Assembly (NCBI GenBank): GCA_004557825.1
Contig: SFFL01000011.1
Location: forward strand, 11,812-75,811
Source: Bacteroidales bacterium
GTDB lineage: Bacteria > Bacteroidota > Bacteroidia > Bacteroidales > Muribaculaceae
Direction of reading: 5' to 3'
DNA length: 64,000 bases
Both the position numbers and the translations under genes were made by a program. The notes under the pieces were generated by a model. It searched no databases. It was not told where the DNA came from and saw nothing but the letters and a program-made list of their open reading frames with translations. This document shows positions 1 through 8,383 of the stretch, in pieces. Each line of letters starts with the position of its first letter. Position 1 is the stretch's first letter.

Positions 1-104
1 GTTGCCTCGCCTGCAAATGGATGCTCGCCATCGTAAAGAAAGGCAAACTCATCTGGTTTGCGCTCTACTGCCTCGCAGTGGGTATAACCTGCATTCTCTG
101 GTAA
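1..104 (+). CDS. uppP: Undecaprenyl-diphosphatase, C-terminal end (partial)
   Basis: The window opens inside a gene; reading from base 3 gives 33 codons that end at TAA 102-104. The peptide is hydrophobic and contains [16 protein letters not shown], which resembles the last transmembrane segment of UppP/BacA. That family recycles undecaprenyl pyrophosphate to the monophosphate carrier for wall and polysaccharide synthesis. The call is supported by the next two genes, since uppP-truB-queA is a common order in Bacteroidales. Only the tail is visible, so catalytic motifs cannot be checked. Confidence 0.75.
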   Translation, partial: CLACKWMLAIVKKGKLIWFALYCLAVGITCILW

Positions 105-138
105 ATTTCCTAAACCGGCAAATCACCTCAACTGGAAA

Positions 139-1017
139 ATGACCGACAACTCTCACGACATAAAGCGATTCAACCTCACCGAAGGGAAGGTCTGGGCAGT
201 CGACAAGCCGCTCGGATGGACCTCCTTTCAGGTGGTGAAGAAGCTGCGCGGCGCCCTGCTTGTGCGTGCACGCCAGGCCGGTGTGCGCAAGCTGAAAGTG
301 GGTCACGCAGGCACCCTCGACCCTTTGGCCTCCGGTGTGATGCTTATATGCGTGGGGCGCGCCACAAAGACAATCGACCAGCTGCAGGCCGGTGTAAAGG
401 AGTACGTGGCCACTATCCGCCTCGGCGCCACCACTCCCTCTTTCGACCTGGAAACTCCCGTCGACGCCACATACCCGACCGAGCACATCACGCGCGAACT
501 TATCGACGCTACCCTGCCGCAGTTTGTCGGCACAATCTCTCAGATTCCTCCAGCCTATTCCGCCTGCAAGGTGGAAGGTGAACGCGCCTACTTCGCCGCC
601 CGTCAGGGTCTGGAAGTGGAACTGAAACCCAAGACGCTGGTAATCGACAGCATCAGCGTGGAAGATTTCAATCCCGAAGAAATGCTGCTCACCATCAGGG
701 TGGTTTGCTCTAAAGGCACCTACATCCGCGCTCTCGCCCGCGATATTGGTCAGAGCCTCGGATCAGGTGCGCATCTGGCAGCCCTGCGGCGCACACGCGT
801 AGGCGATTACAGCATCGACGACTGCCTCGATATCGACGGCGCTATGACCGACATCGTCGAATCGGAAATCGAAGTTTCCCTCCCCGACTCCAAGGAGCCT
901 TTCATTATCGCTCCGGCAAAATACACTCCCTCATCTCCTTCCAACACACATATTTCTAAAGTAAACTCCCCCCGTAATATTAAGATCCATTCCTCTCATG
1001 AAACTCTCACAGTTTAA
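139..1017 (+). CDS. truB: tRNA pseudouridine(55) synthase TruB
   Basis: The 292-residue protein should convert U55 of the tRNA T-loop to pseudouridine. The signature [16 protein letters not shown] is present, with the catalytic aspartate at about residue 61. The N-terminal [11 protein letters not shown] motif and the later [14 protein letters not shown] motif are also typical. The last 45 residues or so (from about 248) are polar and look like a lineage-specific tail beyond the usual 240-250-residue Bacteroidales enzyme. The tail runs 20 bases into queA, so the two genes are probably co-translated. The ATG at 139 is the first good start after uppP. Confidence 0.96.
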   Translation: MTDNSHDIKRFNLTEGKVWAVDKPLGWTSFQVVKKLRGALLVRARQAGVRKLKVGHAGTLDPLASGVMLICVGRATKTIDQLQAGVKEYVATIRLGATTPSFDLETPVDATYPTEHITRELIDATLPQFVGTISQIPPAYSACKVEGERAYFAARQGLEVELKPKTLVIDSISVEDFNPEEMLLTIRVVCSKGTYIRALARDIGQSLGSGAHLAALRRTRVGDYSIDDCLDIDGAMTDIVESEIEVSLPDSKEPFIIAPAKYTPSSPSNTHISKVNSPRNIKIHSSHETLTV

Positions 1018-2050
1018 ATTCAAGCTCCCCGATAACCTCATTGCCCAGGAACCCGCTCTGAACCGCGACGAATGTCGTCTGATGGTGATTCACCGTAAAA
1101 CAGGCGAAATCGAGCATAAGGAATTCAAGGATGTCATCAACTATTTCGATGACGGCGATGTGATGGTTTTCAATAACACGAAGGTCTTCCCCGCCCGCCT
1201 ATACGGCAACAAGGAAAAGACCGGCGCCAAAATTGAAGTATTCCTGCTGCGCGAGCTAAACTCGGAGCACAAACTCTGGGATGTGCTTGTGGAACCGGCA
1301 CGCAAAATCCGTATTGGCAACAAGCTTTACTTCGGTGAGGATGAATCTATGGTGGCCGAGGTAATCGACAACACAACTTCGCGCGGCCGTACACTCCGTT
1401 TCCTTTACGACGGCCCGCACGATGAATTCAAGCAGCAGCTTTATGCCCTCGGTATGACTCCGCTGCCCGAATACATCAAGCGCGAACCCACTGAGGAGGA
1501 TGCCGAAGCATATCAGACCATTTATGCCGCCAACGAAGGCGCAGTAGTGGCACCTTCGGCAGGTATCCACTTCAGCCGCGAACTGATGAAGCGTCTGGAA
1601 ATCAAGGGTGTGGAGCAGGGATTTCTCACCGTGCACTGCGGTCTGGGAGCTTTCCGCGAAATCGACGTGGAAGACCTCACCAAGCACCGTATGGACTCCG
1701 AGGAGATGGCTGTATCGCAGCAGCTTGTCGATATGGTCAACCACGCAAAGGACAACAACAAGCAGGTGTGCGCCGTGGGCACCTCCACCCTGCGCGGCAT
1801 CGCCAGCGCGGTAAGTATGGGCGGCCACATGAAGACCTACAGCGGCTGGACCAATAAATTTATCTTCCCGCCCTACGACTTTACCGTATCCACAGCCCTC
1901 ATCACCGGCTTCCACCTCCCCTTCTCCACAATGCTTATGATGGTGTGCGCTTTCGGCGGCTACGAACTCATTATGAAGGCCTACGAAACTGCCGTCAAGG
2001 AAGGCTACAAATTCGGTGCCTACGGCGACGCCATGCTCATCCTCGACTAA
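998..2050 (+). CDS. queA: S-adenosylmethionine:tRNA ribosyltransferase-isomerase QueA
   Basis: The 350-residue protein makes epoxyqueuosine on tRNA by transferring the ribosyl part of SAM to preQ1. It starts [19 protein letters not shown] and carries the family blocks [29 protein letters not shown] and [11 protein letters not shown]. The length is normal for the family. Its ATG lies inside the truB 3' end (20-base overlap), as expected for an operon uppP-truB-queA. Both enzymes modify tRNA. No sign of damage. Confidence 0.97.
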   Translation: MKLSQFKFKLPDNLIAQEPALNRDECRLMVIHRKTGEIEHKEFKDVINYFDDGDVMVFNNTKVFPARLYGNKEKTGAKIEVFLLRELNSEHKLWDVLVEPARKIRIGNKLYFGEDESMVAEVIDNTTSRGRTLRFLYDGPHDEFKQQLYALGMTPLPEYIKREPTEEDAEAYQTIYAANEGAVVAPSAGIHFSRELMKRLEIKGVEQGFLTVHCGLGAFREIDVEDLTKHRMDSEEMAVSQQLVDMVNHAKDNNKQVCAVGTSTLRGIASAVSMGGHMKTYSGWTNKFIFPPYDFTVSTALITGFHLPFSTMLMMVCAFGGYELIMKAYETAVKEGYKFGAYGDAMLILD

Positions 2051-2176
2051 TCCCACCTCAACCCCCGTCGTCAATTCAATTTGCTGGATACGTCGACCAC
2101 AGCCGCCACCATTTCACAATCACCGGCATTCTGCAATCTTTATACGCTCAACATATCATATAATAAATATTTTTGC

Positions 2177-2184
2177 TATCTTTG
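2177..2184 (+). promoter_or_regulatory. Probable -7 promoter box of hipBA
   Basis: TATCTTTG matches the Bacteroidota -7 consensus TAnnTTTG and lies 24 bases before the ATG of the HTH gene. The flanking DNA is very AT-rich. No convincing TTTG -33 element is seen about 20 bases upstream, so expression may depend on or be shaped by the antitoxin. The 2051-2207 gap holds no other feature I can support. Confidence 0.5.
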
Positions 2185-2207
2185 CATCACTAAAAGATAT
2201 ATTGAGT

Positions 2208-2525
2208 ATGACAAAGAACACGATGGGGACTACGTTGCCCCGTAAACTGGAGCAGCAGATGGCTCTTATGGGTGAGCAAATCAAACTTGCCCGATTGCGT
2301 CGCAACCTTTCGATAGCACAGGTCGCGGAGCGCGCCACTTGTTCCCCGCTCACAGTCACCCGGATTGAGAAAGGCTCCCCGACTGTCTCAATCGGCATTT
2401 ATGCCCGTGTCCTTTATGCCCTGCAACTCGATGACGACCTTCTCTTGATTGCCAAGGAAGATTCCCTCGGCCGCACCCTCCAAGACCTCAGCCTCAAAAA
2501 TCGCACAAGGGCATCTAAAAAGTAA
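2208..2525 (+). CDS. hipB: HipB-like helix-turn-helix antitoxin / repressor
   Basis: A 105-residue XRE-family protein, read from the ATG at 2208; a longer frame exists but begins inside queA. Residues around 19-75 form the helix-turn-helix domain (EQIKLARLRRNLSIAQVAER followed by a recognition-helix region with SPLTVTRIEKG). In HipBA systems this protein binds operator DNA and the HipA kinase and holds it inactive. The stop is six bases before the hipA ATG, so the two are coupled. The base composition is lower in GC than the neighbouring housekeeping genes, which suggests transfer. Confidence 0.85.
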   Translation: MTKNTMGTTLPRKLEQQMALMGEQIKLARLRRNLSIAQVAERATCSPLTVTRIEKGSPTVSIGIYARVLYALQLDDDLLLIAKEDSLGRTLQDLSLKNRTRASKK

Positions 2526-2531
2526 AAAGCT

Positions 2532-3788
2532 ATGAGACAACTTTTTGTTTATGCTGATTTTGATTGGCTTGAAAAACCGGAACTAATTGGGGCTCTGTCG
2601 TATGATTCAGTGCGCGGTAGCGAAACATACGGCTTCGCATACGATAAGCAATGGCTCGCAAAACACGGCGATATATTTCTAAGCGAGGATTTGCTAAAAT
2701 ATTCCGGGATTCAATACACTCGTCCTGGACGTGATATATTCGCGTGTTTCTCTGACGCTCTTCCCGACCGTTGGGGCCGAACATTGCTCATTCGCCGTGA
2801 ACAGATTGCGGCTGCCGATGAGAAAAGGACCGTGCGCCGACTAACTTCTTTCGACTACTTGATGGGAATTGACGACGCATCGCGTATGGGAGGTTTTCGG
2901 TTTGCCGAAACTCCCGGTGGCAAGTTTATCAACTGCGATGCGAGCTTGAGAGTGCCACCATTGGCAAATGTCAGAGATTTGATGCAGGCAGCCCATGAAA
3001 TTGAGGCAAGCGAAGAAAAGCACCTTCTGCCATCAAAAAAATGGCTTACGCAGCTTCTTCAGCCCGGCACTTCACTTGGCGGTGCCAGACCAAAAGCTTC
3101 CGTGATTGATGAGGATGGCTGTCTGACTGTTGCCAAATTTCCTTCGCGAAAGGATGATTACGACGTTGCACTGTGGGAGCATTTCTGTCATATTATGGGG
3201 AGGAAAGCCGGTCTTAATGTTGCTGAAACACACACGATTAACAGCGGTGATTACCATATCCTGCTTTCAAAACGCTTCGACAGAAACCGAGATGGGAAAC
3301 GAATACATTTTGCCTCTGCGTTGACACTTTTAGGTCTAACCGACGGCGACAACGCGTCAACCGGTTACGGCTATATCGATATTGTTGATTTCATCATTCA
3401 GTATGGATGCAATGTCGAGCAAAACTTAGAGGAACTGTATCGCCGAGTCGCATTCTACATCATTGTAGGCAACTCAGATGACCATTTCCGCAATCACGGA
3501 TTTCTACTCACACGCAAAGGATGGGAACTCTCGCCAGCATACGACATCAACCCCACACTTGCAGAAAATCAGAGTCTGTTGATCAACCGCTCTACAAGTG
3601 AATCCGACATTAACATACTATTGGCTTCCGCTGCAGATTATATGCTCCCGGAAGATAAAGCACATCAAATCATCAGCGAAGTAAAAACAGCAATAAAATC
3701 ATGGCGGATCGAAGCTCGCCGTCTCGGCCTACCTCAGCGAGACATCGATATGTTCGCCCCCCGTTTCGACAAATGGATTGACATCTGA
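2532..3788 (+). CDS. hipA: HipA-family serine/threonine kinase toxin
   Basis: A 418-residue full-length HipA protein: N-terminal subdomain 1 (residues 1-110), then the kinase fold. Visible motifs are the Gly-rich loop GTSLGGARPK (about 179-188), the catalytic loop GNSDDHFRNHGFL (313-325) with the expected Asp and Asn, and the metal-binding SPAYDINPT (about 335). In E. coli, HipA phosphorylates glutamyl-tRNA synthetase and causes growth arrest; the target here is unknown. All key residues look intact, so the kinase is probably active. It is paired with the upstream HTH gene and sits in an AT-richer insert between queA and comF. Confidence 0.92.
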   Translation: MRQLFVYADFDWLEKPELIGALSYDSVRGSETYGFAYDKQWLAKHGDIFLSEDLLKYSGIQYTRPGRDIFACFSDALPDRWGRTLLIRREQIAAADEKRTVRRLTSFDYLMGIDDASRMGGFRFAETPGGKFINCDASLRVPPLANVRDLMQAAHEIEASEEKHLLPSKKWLTQLLQPGTSLGGARPKASVIDEDGCLTVAKFPSRKDDYDVALWEHFCHIMGRKAGLNVAETHTINSGDYHILLSKRFDRNRDGKRIHFASALTLLGLTDGDNASTGYGYIDIVDFIIQYGCNVEQNLEELYRRVAFYIIVGNSDDHFRNHGFLLTRKGWELSPAYDINPTLAENQSLLINRSTSESDINILLASAADYMLPEDKAHQIISEVKTAIKSWRIEARRLGLPQRDIDMFAPRFDKWIDI

Positions 3789-3847
3789 GAAGCCCAGACT
3801 TTTACATAACCACAAGGCAAAATAAGAATAGCAACTACAATTGTTTA

Positions 3848-4072
3848 TTATATTATCATACTAAAGTCCTGACGCATAATTTCCTGATCATACTGTTTGT
3901 CTAAATCCTCATAATTCAGGAATTGAACACGCCGATCCCTTTTTAATTCATCAAATGCGTGATACGACAACTTTTTCGCGAACTCTTCAAAACGGCTTTT
4001 TTCGGATGGATACCAAATATGTGCAGATTCTGGTGTATATATGAGTATTGGCGTCCGATAAAATTTGGCGTT
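3848..4072 (-). pseudogene. 3' remnant of an unidentified gene
   Basis: On the minus strand an open frame of about 74 codons runs from just after an in-frame stop at 4073-4075 to TAA at 3848-3850, with no start codon of a plausible gene. The translation is well-formed and polar, with YRTPILIYTPESAHIWYP near the start, an EEFAKKLSYHAFDEL helix-like segment and a QDFSMII terminus. It reads like the C-terminal end of a larger protein whose 5' part was lost. It lies between hipA and the comF stop (4084), within the AT-rich insert. I cannot name the family. An alternative is chance coding potential. Confidence 0.4.
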
Positions 4073-4083
4073 TTAGGGAATGG

Positions 4084-4821
4084 TTAAGGCTCGGGGGTGG
4101 CGAGGGAGAGGACGGAGAGGCGGAGTGAGGGAACGGCAGCGTGAAGGACACGCGCACAGGATAGAACGGTCGAGCCGGTGGTGATGATGTCGTCGATGAG
4201 CAGGAGGTGCTTGCCGCACAATTCCGCAGGATTATCAACCGTGAATATATCAGTCAGGGAGCGTCGGCGCTCCTCGGCCGAACGATGCGTTTGCGTTTTG
4301 TGGGCACGAGCAGCCCGGAGATTGCCGTAAACCGGCAGACCTGTTATATCGGAGATGCCGAAGGCAATCATTTCCGACTGATTGTAGCCACGGCGTAGCT
4401 GTTTGGTCCAGTGAATCGGCACCGCCACCAGCGCATCAATGTCATTGAAGAAACCCTCCACGCGCAATTCGCCGGCATACAGCCGTCCGAGAGCGCGGGC
4501 GATGTCGCTCCGACCATTGTATTTAGCCACACGAATCAGATGACTGTAAGGATTCTCATTGCGATAGAAATAGTATGCTGCGGCCCGCTGCAGAGGCGCC
4601 TTTAAATCCACAAGTCGGTTGGCTAACTGATTGTCGAGAACGCGGTGATAATATGTCCGAGGAATCCGGGCAATGCACTCCATACAGAGCACTTCCTCCC
4701 CCTCCACAAGGTGCCTGTGGCACACAGGACACACCGGCGGATAGAACATCCCGGCGAAATCGCGCAGGAGCGTGCGCCACCCTACGCCCCCGGGGCGAGA
4801 TTTCACTGAAGCTCGGGCCAT
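4084..4821 (-). CDS. comF: ComF family phosphoribosyltransferase-like protein
   Basis: A 245-residue ComF/GntX-type protein. The N-terminal zinc ribbon has Cys at 31, 34, 46 and 49 (CPVCHRH and CMEC). The C-terminal type I phosphoribosyltransferase motif LLLIDDIITTGSTV has its Asp pair at 210-211. In naturally competent bacteria ComF acts in inward DNA transport or processing of single-stranded DNA; in Bacteroidota its role is unclear. It is the last gene of a long minus-strand run. Its ATG (4819-4821) lies inside a 35-bp tandem repeat that also contains the recX 3' end, so the first seven or eight residues derive from the repeat. Confidence 0.9.
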   Translation of the reverse strand: MARASVKSRPGGVGWRTLLRDFAGMFYPPVCPVCHRHLVEGEEVLCMECIARIPRTYYHRVLDNQLANRLVDLKAPLQRAAAYYFYRNENPYSHLIRVAKYNGRSDIARALGRLYAGELRVEGFFNDIDALVAVPIHWTKQLRRGYNQSEMIAFGISDITGLPVYGNLRAARAHKTQTHRSAEERRRSLTDIFTVDNPAELCGKHLLLIDDIITTGSTVLSCARVLHAAVPSLRLSVLSLATPEP

Positions 4822-4893
4822 ATTCTTGTTTTCGATTTCACTGATGCTCGAGCCATAATTCCGTTTTCGATTTCACTGATGCTCGGGCCATAT
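4801..4893. repeat. 35-bp tandem repeat across the recX-comF junction
   Basis: Three copies start at 4801, 4836 and 4871, exactly 35 bases apart; the third is partial (about 23 bases). Each copy has the core TTTCACTGATGCTCGGGCCA with one or two changes. Copy 3 is the recX 3' end (reading IWPEHQ then stop on the minus strand) and copy 1 supplies the comF start codon. Each unit therefore carries both an ATG and a stop in different frames. This looks like local slippage or duplication of the gene junction. Confidence 0.9.
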
Positions 4894-5361
4894 TGCAGGG
4901 TCTTTTACTATCGGAGCAACTACCGACGACTCAAATCCGCGGCTCAATCCGGCGCGATAGAGGCGTGTACGCCCTTCGTAAGTGTATCCCTCCTTCACCG
5001 AGCGGGCCTTAGCCGTTAGAAATTCACGAGCCGTTTTCACATATTCCTCCTCATCTATCTCATCCAGCGCGGCAGAAATCATAGCGCTGTCGATGCGTTT
5101 TGCCATCAAACCCAGATAAATCTTTCTTTTACCCCAGCGGCCATAGCGCAGTTTATCGCGCACATAGGCTGATGCAAACCTACTGTCATCAACAAACCGC
5201 CGCTCCTTGAGCGAGGCAATAATCTCCTGCGCATCGGTCGAAAGCACGCCCCAGCGCCGGAGTTTTTCAGCCAATTCTCCGGTACACCGCTCTCCGCGCG
5301 CACATAGTTCTTCGAGCCTGCTAAGCGCGTTCTCCTTGCTTATGGTCTTACGCTGGATCAT
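4873..5361 (-). CDS. recX: Regulatory protein RecX
   Basis: A 162-residue protein of the RecX family, which binds RecA filaments and limits recombinase activity. The protein has the usual three-helix repeats: ALSRLEELCARGERCTGEL, then LKERRFVDDSRFASAYVRDK with the family F-D-D-x-R-[FY]-A motif, then YGRWGKRKIYLGLMAK. It lies 26 bases downstream of prmC and in the same direction. Its 3' end is the parental unit of the 35-bp repeat that continues into comF. Confidence 0.92.
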   Translation of the reverse strand: MIQRKTISKENALSRLEELCARGERCTGELAEKLRRWGVLSTDAQEIIASLKERRFVDDSRFASAYVRDKLRYGRWGKRKIYLGLMAKRIDSAMISAALDEIDEEEYVKTAREFLTAKARSVKEGYTYEGRTRLYRAGLSRGFESSVVAPIVKDPAIWPEHQ

Positions 5362-5387
5362 TTATAGGAATATCTGAAAGTCTTACT

Positions 5388-6335
5388 TCAATTATCCAAC
5401 GACTTGGAAGCCGTGAGGAATCGGTTGCGGCCCTCCGAATCGCGAAGCACCGCCGCATCGGCAAATCCGGCCTGGCGGGCATTATCGAGAAGCTTCGATG
5501 CAAACAGCGGATTGATTTCAAAGTAAATCCTTCCGCCCGGCACCAACATATCAGTAGCAGCAGCCCGCAGAATGGCGTTATAGAATCGCAGAGGGTCGCT
5601 ATCGGGCACAAAGAGCGCCGTAGCCGGCTCATAATCAAGAACATTAGCTTCGAGCGACGGTTTCTCACTCTCGGCAATATATGGCGGATTGCTCACAATG
5701 ATATCAAACTGCATCCCGGGAAGCGATTCCGGCAAAGCAAGGATGTCGGCCTTGCGGAAATCTACATTCACATGTAGCTGCCGGGCATTTTCACGCGCCA
5801 CGGCAAGCGCTCCGTCGCTGATGTCGATAGCAGTCACCTCCGGAAATTTCAGATTCAGAGCAAGCGCCACAGCTATGCAGCCGCTGCCGGTTCCGGCATC
5901 CAGCACCCGCAAATCCCTGCCATCATTTTCCCTGACAATGATATCGACCAACTCGGCCGTCTCCGGGCGAGGCACAAGCGTATCGCGGGTAACCTTCAAC
6001 TTCAGCCCATAGAAATCCACACACCCGAAAATCTGCTGAATCGGTTCATCGTGGAGCAAACGATTTATGGTATCGTTCACTTTCCCAAGGATGAAATCGC
6101 TCACGAGGTCATCCTGCCGTATGGCCAGATCTACCGGTGTCCACCCCTTCAACTGCTCAAACATAAAACGCTGCAGCGCACGAGTCTCCCCCTCGCCATA
6201 CTTCGGAAGCAGGAGTGCCCGAGTCCGAGCAAGCACCTCACGCAGCGAAGTGCCGCCGTCCGACGACAGCGCACCACGGCCCGGTTCGCTCGGTTGCGAT
6301 GTCCCCATATTCTCCGAAGTTTTTTCCGATTCCAT
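5388..6335 (-). CDS. prmC: Release factor glutamine methyltransferase PrmC/HemK
   Basis: The 315-residue protein should methylate the GGQ glutamine of peptide-chain release factors. The SAM-binding motif VLDAGTGSGCIAVALAL and the catalytic NPPYI motif (Asn at about 216) are present. The protein has a poorly conserved polar N-terminus of about 30 residues (MESEKTSENMGTSQPSEPG) before the usual start region LREVLARTRALL, so a later start is possible although no better ATG is obvious. It is 26 bases from recX and 28 from neuB, within the long minus-strand cluster. Confidence 0.95.
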   Translation of the reverse strand: MESEKTSENMGTSQPSEPGRGALSSDGGTSLREVLARTRALLLPKYGEGETRALQRFMFEQLKGWTPVDLAIRQDDLVSDFILGKVNDTINRLLHDEPIQQIFGCVDFYGLKLKVTRDTLVPRPETAELVDIIVRENDGRDLRVLDAGTGSGCIAVALALNLKFPEVTAIDISDGALAVARENARQLHVNVDFRKADILALPESLPGMQFDIIVSNPPYIAESEKPSLEANVLDYEPATALFVPDSDPLRFYNAILRAAATDMLVPGGRIYFEINPLFASKLLDNARQAGFADAAVLRDSEGRNRFLTASKSLDN

Positions 6336-6363
6336 ACGCTTAGTTCGTTGTTCTTTCAGAAAA

Positions 6364-7371
6364 TTACAGTTCTATCAGATGGTCGGCCTTGAAATCGCGA
6401 ATCGCTTTTGTGCCAATCACACTATCCCACAGCATCGGCGACACACCATTGCCGGGGCGCTTCACGGTGATATTCTCCTCAGTGAGTAGCTCGCCGGCCT
6501 TGATGTCGCGCGCTGCCACAATGCTCTTGCGGGCCACCTCGATATTAGGGCGCTCCGACTCCGACACATGCTTCTGCCCGCTACCGATTGCCTGCTCGAT
6601 ATTACGAATGGCGCTAACCATCGCTGCAAGTTCGGCCGGTTCAAGCGATGCCTTGTGGTCGGGTCCGGGCAGATTCTTGTCGAGTGTGAAATGCTTTTCG
6701 ATAATCTGCGCACCCATTGCCACTGCGGCAACCGGCACCTCAATGCCCTGCGTATGGTCGCTATAGCCTACAGCTCCGGGGTTGAGAGTGCGCAGAGCGT
6801 CCATAGCGCGGAGGTTAACGTCGCGCATCGGGGTGGGATACTGTGTATTGCAGTGCAACAGCGATATATCGCTGCGCTGGAGACCATTGTCGGTAAGCAC
6901 ACGCATTGCAGCCTCCACCTCCTCCAGTTCACACATACCGGTAGATAGAATCACCTTGCCACCTTTGCGGGCTATTTTGCGCAGATAAGGAAGATTGGTG
7001 ATTTCGCCCGACGGGATTTTCCAATAATCCATACCCAGCGGCGCCAGACAATCGATTGATACCAAATCGAACGGTGTTGACATAAAACCGATACCAACCT
7101 CCCGGCAAAGCTGCGCCAGAGGGGCATAGTCGTCGAGTTTCAGGTGAATCTTGCGGCACATTTCCAACTGACTTTCACCCTCGCCGGTAGTTTCTTTCTG
7201 GTATTCGGCCTTCGGAGCCACGGAAGATATGACAAGTTCGGGCACGGCAGTCTGAAATTTCACATAGTCGGCACCGGCAGCTTTTGCGGCATACACCATC
7301 TCCACGGCGCGGTTGTAGTCGCCATTGTGGTTCACGCCTGCTTCTGCTATTATTATTGTCTTGTTATTCAT
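6364..7371 (-). CDS. neuB: N-acetylneuraminate/legionaminate synthase family (NeuB-type)
   Basis: A 335-residue NeuB-family synthase that condenses phosphoenolpyruvate with a six-carbon amino sugar to form a nine-carbon nonulosonic acid. The TIM-barrel domain starts IIIAEAGVNHNGDYNRA, with VKFQT and KIPSGEITNLPYLRKIA typical of the family. The C-terminal SAF (antifreeze-like) domain covers about residues 280-335 (RSIVAARDIKAGELLTEENI). The neighbouring LegB-like dehydratase favours a legionaminate-type product over sialic acid, but sequence alone does not decide the substrate. It lies seven bases after an ATP-grasp gene. Confidence 0.92.
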   Translation of the reverse strand: MNNKTIIIAEAGVNHNGDYNRAVEMVYAAKAAGADYVKFQTAVPELVISSVAPKAEYQKETTGEGESQLEMCRKIHLKLDDYAPLAQLCREVGIGFMSTPFDLVSIDCLAPLGMDYWKIPSGEITNLPYLRKIARKGGKVILSTGMCELEEVEAAMRVLTDNGLQRSDISLLHCNTQYPTPMRDVNLRAMDALRTLNPGAVGYSDHTQGIEVPVAAVAMGAQIIEKHFTLDKNLPGPDHKASLEPAELAAMVSAIRNIEQAIGSGQKHVSESERPNIEVARKSIVAARDIKAGELLTEENITVKRPGNGVSPMLWDSVIGTKAIRDFKADHLIEL

Positions 7372-7377
7372 ATTCTC

Positions 7378-8367
7378 TTAAGGTTCAGAGTCAACATTGA
7401 AACCCACCTCGGCGAAATAGCGGGTGACAAGCAAACGGTCATTCCACTTCGTCACCGGCTCAATTGGCAGCTTCATAGCATCACGCAGAATCATTTCGGG
7501 AAGGTCGGCTCCGGCAAGCACCGATGCCACCGCACCCCCACCAAGCCGGGGATTTATCTCCATAATCAGCAGTCGGCCGGTAGCGTTATCCTTCAGGAGC
7601 TGCACCGTCACTGCTCCACGCAACCCGGTAGCACGGAGCGTTTTCCGCACAAGGGCATCCACATCGGCATCGGCAAACACGCGCGTTGTCGACACTTCGC
7701 CGCCCTGCACTTCCAGGCGATAGCGCGGCACTGCCGAGATAATCCTGCCATCAGCCGCCACATAGCAATCTACCGTAATCTCCCGGCGGTCAACTATATA
7801 TTCCTGCAGCAGATAGCGGTCGGTGGAAATTTCCAGCGAGGTGAGTTCGATAGGGCTATGCACAATGCGTATTCCCTTCGACGCCGACCCGCAGCGCGGC
7901 TTCGCTATCATCGGGAAACGATCGCTGCGGGGCACGGGCAAACCGTTGCTGCGAAATATCCGGTCGGCCACAATCTTGTCGAACATTGCGGCCGCGCCCG
8001 AGGGCTCGCCCACAGGCACAAACAGATCGCGGTAAATATCGCGGTAGCGGGCAGCAACCTCAACGGCGCCATCCACAAATGGCACCATAATGCTTATCCC
8101 ATATTTTTCCACACAGGCGTGAAGATGTTCATACAGATCGGCATCTTTCCACTTGCGCCCCACAATCACCCTGCCGATTGATGCCAGCGGCACGTAAGGG
8201 GTAAGCTCGTAGTCGTACAGCTCCACATCCACGCCAAGCCGGCGGCCTGCATCGATGAATTTCTGCCCCATCGACACACGCTTGGCACCTCCGAGAAAGA
8301 GGATACCCACCCGGCGGCGCTCAGGTTCCACGCGGCGCTCAGCATTGGTGTTATTCGTTTCTGCCAT
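7378..8367 (-). CDS. ATP-grasp protein (carbamoyl-phosphate-synthase-like) in nonulosonate cluster
   Basis: A 329-residue ATP-grasp protein. Residues 20-110 form a preATP-grasp domain (VGILFLGGAKRVSMGQKFI) and the ATP-binding part follows, with MIAKPRCGSASKGIRIV and the metal-binding end IMEINPRLGGG. Such proteins ligate a carboxylate to an amine or phosphate nucleophile. It sits between legB-like and neuB-like genes with gaps of 16 and 6 bases, so it is likely to modify the nonulosonic acid or its precursor. The exact reaction is unknown. The 18-residue N-terminus is charged and probably disordered. Confidence 0.85.
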   Translation of the reverse strand: MAETNNTNAERRVEPERRRVGILFLGGAKRVSMGQKFIDAGRRLGVDVELYDYELTPYVPLASIGRVIVGRKWKDADLYEHLHACVEKYGISIMVPFVDGAVEVAARYRDIYRDLFVPVGEPSGAAAMFDKIVADRIFRSNGLPVPRSDRFPMIAKPRCGSASKGIRIVHSPIELTSLEISTDRYLLQEYIVDRREITVDCYVAADGRIISAVPRYRLEVQGGEVSTTRVFADADVDALVRKTLRATGLRGAVTVQLLKDNATGRLLIMEINPRLGGGAVASVLAGADLPEMILRDAMKLPIEPVTKWNDRLLVTRYFAEVGFNVDSEP

Positions 8368-8383
8368 TTTTTCAGCGGCTTTA

